DNA of 43,741 nt from an uncultured Oscillospiraceae bacterium (GTDB lineage: Bacteria > Bacillota > Clostridia > Oscillospirales > Oscillospiraceae): NCBI GenBank assembly GCA_944386975.1, contig CALXDC010000020.1:1-43741 (forward strand), given 5' to 3'. Below are positions 42,015 to 43,741 of this stretch, piece after piece. The translations under genes were made by a program, and so were the position numbers. How positions within the stretch are numbered: the first letter of the stretch is position 1; each line of letters starts with the position of its first letter. The notes under the pieces are model-generated. The model was not told the origin of the DNA. It searched no databases and worked only from the letters and a program-made list of their open reading frames with translations.

Positions 42015-43721
42015 ATGAAACGACACGGACTGCTGCTGCTTGCCCTGGCGCTGTGCCTGAGCTTGTGCGCCTGCGCCCCCAAGGAGGAGGAAACGGGCCC
42101 GGAGAAGGAAGCGGTAAACCTGGAGGACCTCCTCCAGCCCAACGACAAGGAGTCCTTCGGCTTTTTTGACCCCGCCGTCAACGGGGAGCCTGTGATGGAT
42201 GAGGACTGGAAGGAGCTTCCCGCCGCCTATTTTCTGGACCTTTTCGGGGAACCCTCCGAGATCACCCTGCTCCCCACATTATATACCTCGGGATGGGACC
42301 TGGAGAAAGTCTACCACTTTGCAAACGGCTGTCAGCTGTGGGTCTCCGTGGAAGACGACTGGGAGACGCCCGGCACGGTCTGGAACTTCTGCGTAGCCGG
42401 CCTTTCGGAGACGGACCTCAACGGCATCCGCATCGGAGACGGTCTGGAGAAGGTGCTGGACACCTTCCAGATCGGTGAGGCCCAGCGCCGCACCCGGGAG
42501 GACGGCAGCGAGGTATGGATGCTCTACGGCGAAGAGCGCCATGAGGGGACCTACGGCCTCATCGAGATGGAGGAGGACCGCCCCACCCGGGTGCTCTACA
42601 GCAGCGAGGGCTTTTTCCTGGTCTTTCCCCTGGACGAGGAGGGGAAGGTCTCCCAGCTCTGGTACAGCCGCAACGCCTGGCTGGGTCCCTATCCCATCCC
42701 CGAGACCCTGTATGACTACGACCTGATCCTGGACTACGCCTCCCGGGAGGGGGCGGCCGCCTGCCAGGGGCATCTGCAGGGGGATCTCCGCAAGCCCATG
42801 GCGGATACGTACATCACCCAGGAGGGGACGGCCGTCACCGTCCGCTACCAGATGCCCCGGATGGAGGCGGGGGACCGGTTCACCGCAGACCGGACAGCGG
42901 AGATGCAGGACGCCGTTCTGATCTTCCTGGCAAGTCCGGAGGCGGAGACGGTGCAGTTCGTCTACGAGTATCCCCTCTACGACTATCGCTTTTCCGAAAC
43001 AGCCATTACCCGCGACATGGCCAAGGAGGCCCTGGGGGCTCCTATCTCCGCCCCCGCGGACGGGGACTGGAGCCGGTTTGACCGGCAGCTGCGGGAGGTC
43101 TACTGGTATCCGGAGACTGCCGACGGCGTGGACTTCGACCGCATTCTGGAGGAGGCGGGAGACCCCCTGCGCAGCAACGGGCAGGAGCCCCTGACTACTC
43201 CCCTGCTGGGGGACACGCCCCCCTGGAAGCTCTCCGAGGATGGGGCGGCGGCCCTGCTGGGGACCCCGGTATCCCAGGAGGACACACCGGTCTTTGACGG
43301 GGCGGCGGTCTACCGGATTTTCACCTACCCCGGCGGCTCCATGTCCGGCGGCTGGGTGGAATCCGGCGGCAAGGTGGAGAGCATCGGTGCGCTATACCTC
43401 ACCGGGGATGTCTCCCAGACCTTCTGCGGCATCCGCATCGGAGACAGCGCCGACACGGTGCTCCGTACCTTCCAGGTGGAAAATGCCCGGGAGTCCATCC
43501 TGCTGGAGTACGGCGAGGAGCGGGCCATGGTCCTCTACGGCGAGGTGATCCACATGGGCACCTTCGGCTATGCCGCCAAGGGGGAGGACGGGCGCTACAC
43601 CAGCATCGTCTACGGAGCCGGGGAGGCCGGGGTGGTGACCTTCTTCCTGGATGGGGCGGAACAGGTGTCCGCCATCCGCTTCCAGATGGAGGACCATATG
43701 CGTCTGCCGCCTGAGGAATAA
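42015..43721 (+). CDS. Lipoprotein of unknown function, paralogue 2 with a repeated module
   Basis: 568 residues. Lipobox LCAC (Cys20) with a short linker, then LEDLLQPNDKESF as in paralogue 1. Module A (~65-219) holds GIRIGDGLEKVLDTFQ; the central region (~250-345) is close to that of paralogue 1 (DTYITQEGTAVTVRYQ, SETAITRDMAKEALGAPI); module C (~402-557) repeats module A with CGIRIGDSADTVLRTFQ and MVLYGEVIHMGTFGYA. So it equals paralogue 1 plus one extra module. ATG 42015 has AGGAGG 9 nt upstream; the gap from paralogue 1 is 44 bp without a terminator, so they share a transcript. The GIRIGD-x6-TF pattern resembles small lipoprotein folds such as SmpA/BamE, weakly. Function unknown. Confidence 0.82.
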   Translation: MKRHGLLLLALALCLSLCACAPKEEETGPEKEAVNLEDLLQPNDKESFGFFDPAVNGEPVMDEDWKELPAAYFLDLFGEPSEITLLPTLYTSGWDLEKVYHFANGCQLWVSVEDDWETPGTVWNFCVAGLSETDLNGIRIGDGLEKVLDTFQIGEAQRRTREDGSEVWMLYGEERHEGTYGLIEMEEDRPTRVLYSSEGFFLVFPLDEEGKVSQLWYSRNAWLGPYPIPETLYDYDLILDYASREGAAACQGHLQGDLRKPMADTYITQEGTAVTVRYQMPRMEAGDRFTADRTAEMQDAVLIFLASPEAETVQFVYEYPLYDYRFSETAITRDMAKEALGAPISAPADGDWSRFDRQLREVYWYPETADGVDFDRILEEAGDPLRSNGQEPLTTPLLGDTPPWKLSEDGAAALLGTPVSQEDTPVFDGAAVYRIFTYPGGSMSGGWVESGGKVESIGALYLTGDVSQTFCGIRIGDSADTVLRTFQVENARESILLEYGEERAMVLYGEVIHMGTFGYAAKGEDGRYTSIVYGAGEAGVVTFFLDGAEQVSAIRFQMEDHMRLPPEE

Positions 43722-43741
43722 GGAAAAAGACAGCCGGGCTT

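Overview
The window looks like chromosome of a GC-rich, Gram-positive, spore-forming gut Clostridia member, most likely Oscillospirales (Flavonifractor/Oscillibacter-like). The reasons are the very GC-rich coding sequence with AT-rich promoter pockets, strong GGAGG ribosome sites, the order rpmG-secE-nusG-rplK-rplA followed by rplJ-rplL, a perfect CIRCE element, an SleB-type cell-wall hydrolase, a DUF3793 gene next to a flavodoxin, and ECF sigma/anti-sigma pairs. The taxonomic call is inference. No tRNA, rRNA, CRISPR array, transposase gene or prophage is visible.

Layout. 1-5.1 kb: the tail of a dicarboxylate symporter, an ECF sigma factor with its membrane anti-sigma partner, then a MATE exporter behind a two-hairpin attenuator-like leader, followed by an unusual MerR-RDD membrane regulator. 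5.1-8.7 kb: a VTT/TVP38 membrane protein (minus), then a LacI regulator and 4-alpha-glucanotransferase operon with three tandem operators. 8.7-13.3 kb (minus): a polar amino-acid ABC transporter and an LTA-synthase-like enzyme. 13.5-17.4 kb (minus): the ribosomal protein/transcription cluster with an L10 leader and a duplicated 112-bp intergenic repeat. 17.4-18.6 kb: ruvX and a HAD phosphatase. 18.67-19.21 kb: a 536-bp non-coding element with 98-bp inverted ends. 19.3-22.7 kb: threonine synthase, acylphosphatase, a small unknown protein and an AraC regulator. 22.7-24.97 kb (minus): iscR-iscS-iscU with a palindromic operator over the promoter. 25.1-27.3 kb: divergent AI-2E family permease and lipid kinase sharing a palindromic -35. 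27.5-31.8 kb (minus): clpB with CIRCE, a 57-residue membrane protein, and an XRE-type membrane regulator. 31.9-34.7 kb: a second sigma/anti-sigma operon with a hairpin array on each side. 35.0-43.7 kb: glpK, flavodoxin + DUF3793 with paired metal-box-like operators, a SleB-like hydrolase, a TIGR04255 protein, a DegV protein, and two tandem paralogous lipoproteins built from a repeated module.

Common themes. Four gene sets put a cytoplasmic DNA-binding or sigma-binding part on a membrane-anchored protein with an extracytoplasmic domain (two anti-sigma factors, the MerR-RDD fusion, the XRE-TM protein), which suggests much envelope sensing. The most unusual DNA is intergenic: the 536-bp element, whose two ends differ by compensating base changes within a hairpin stem, two strings of consecutive perfect hairpins, and the 112-bp duplicated hairpin unit.
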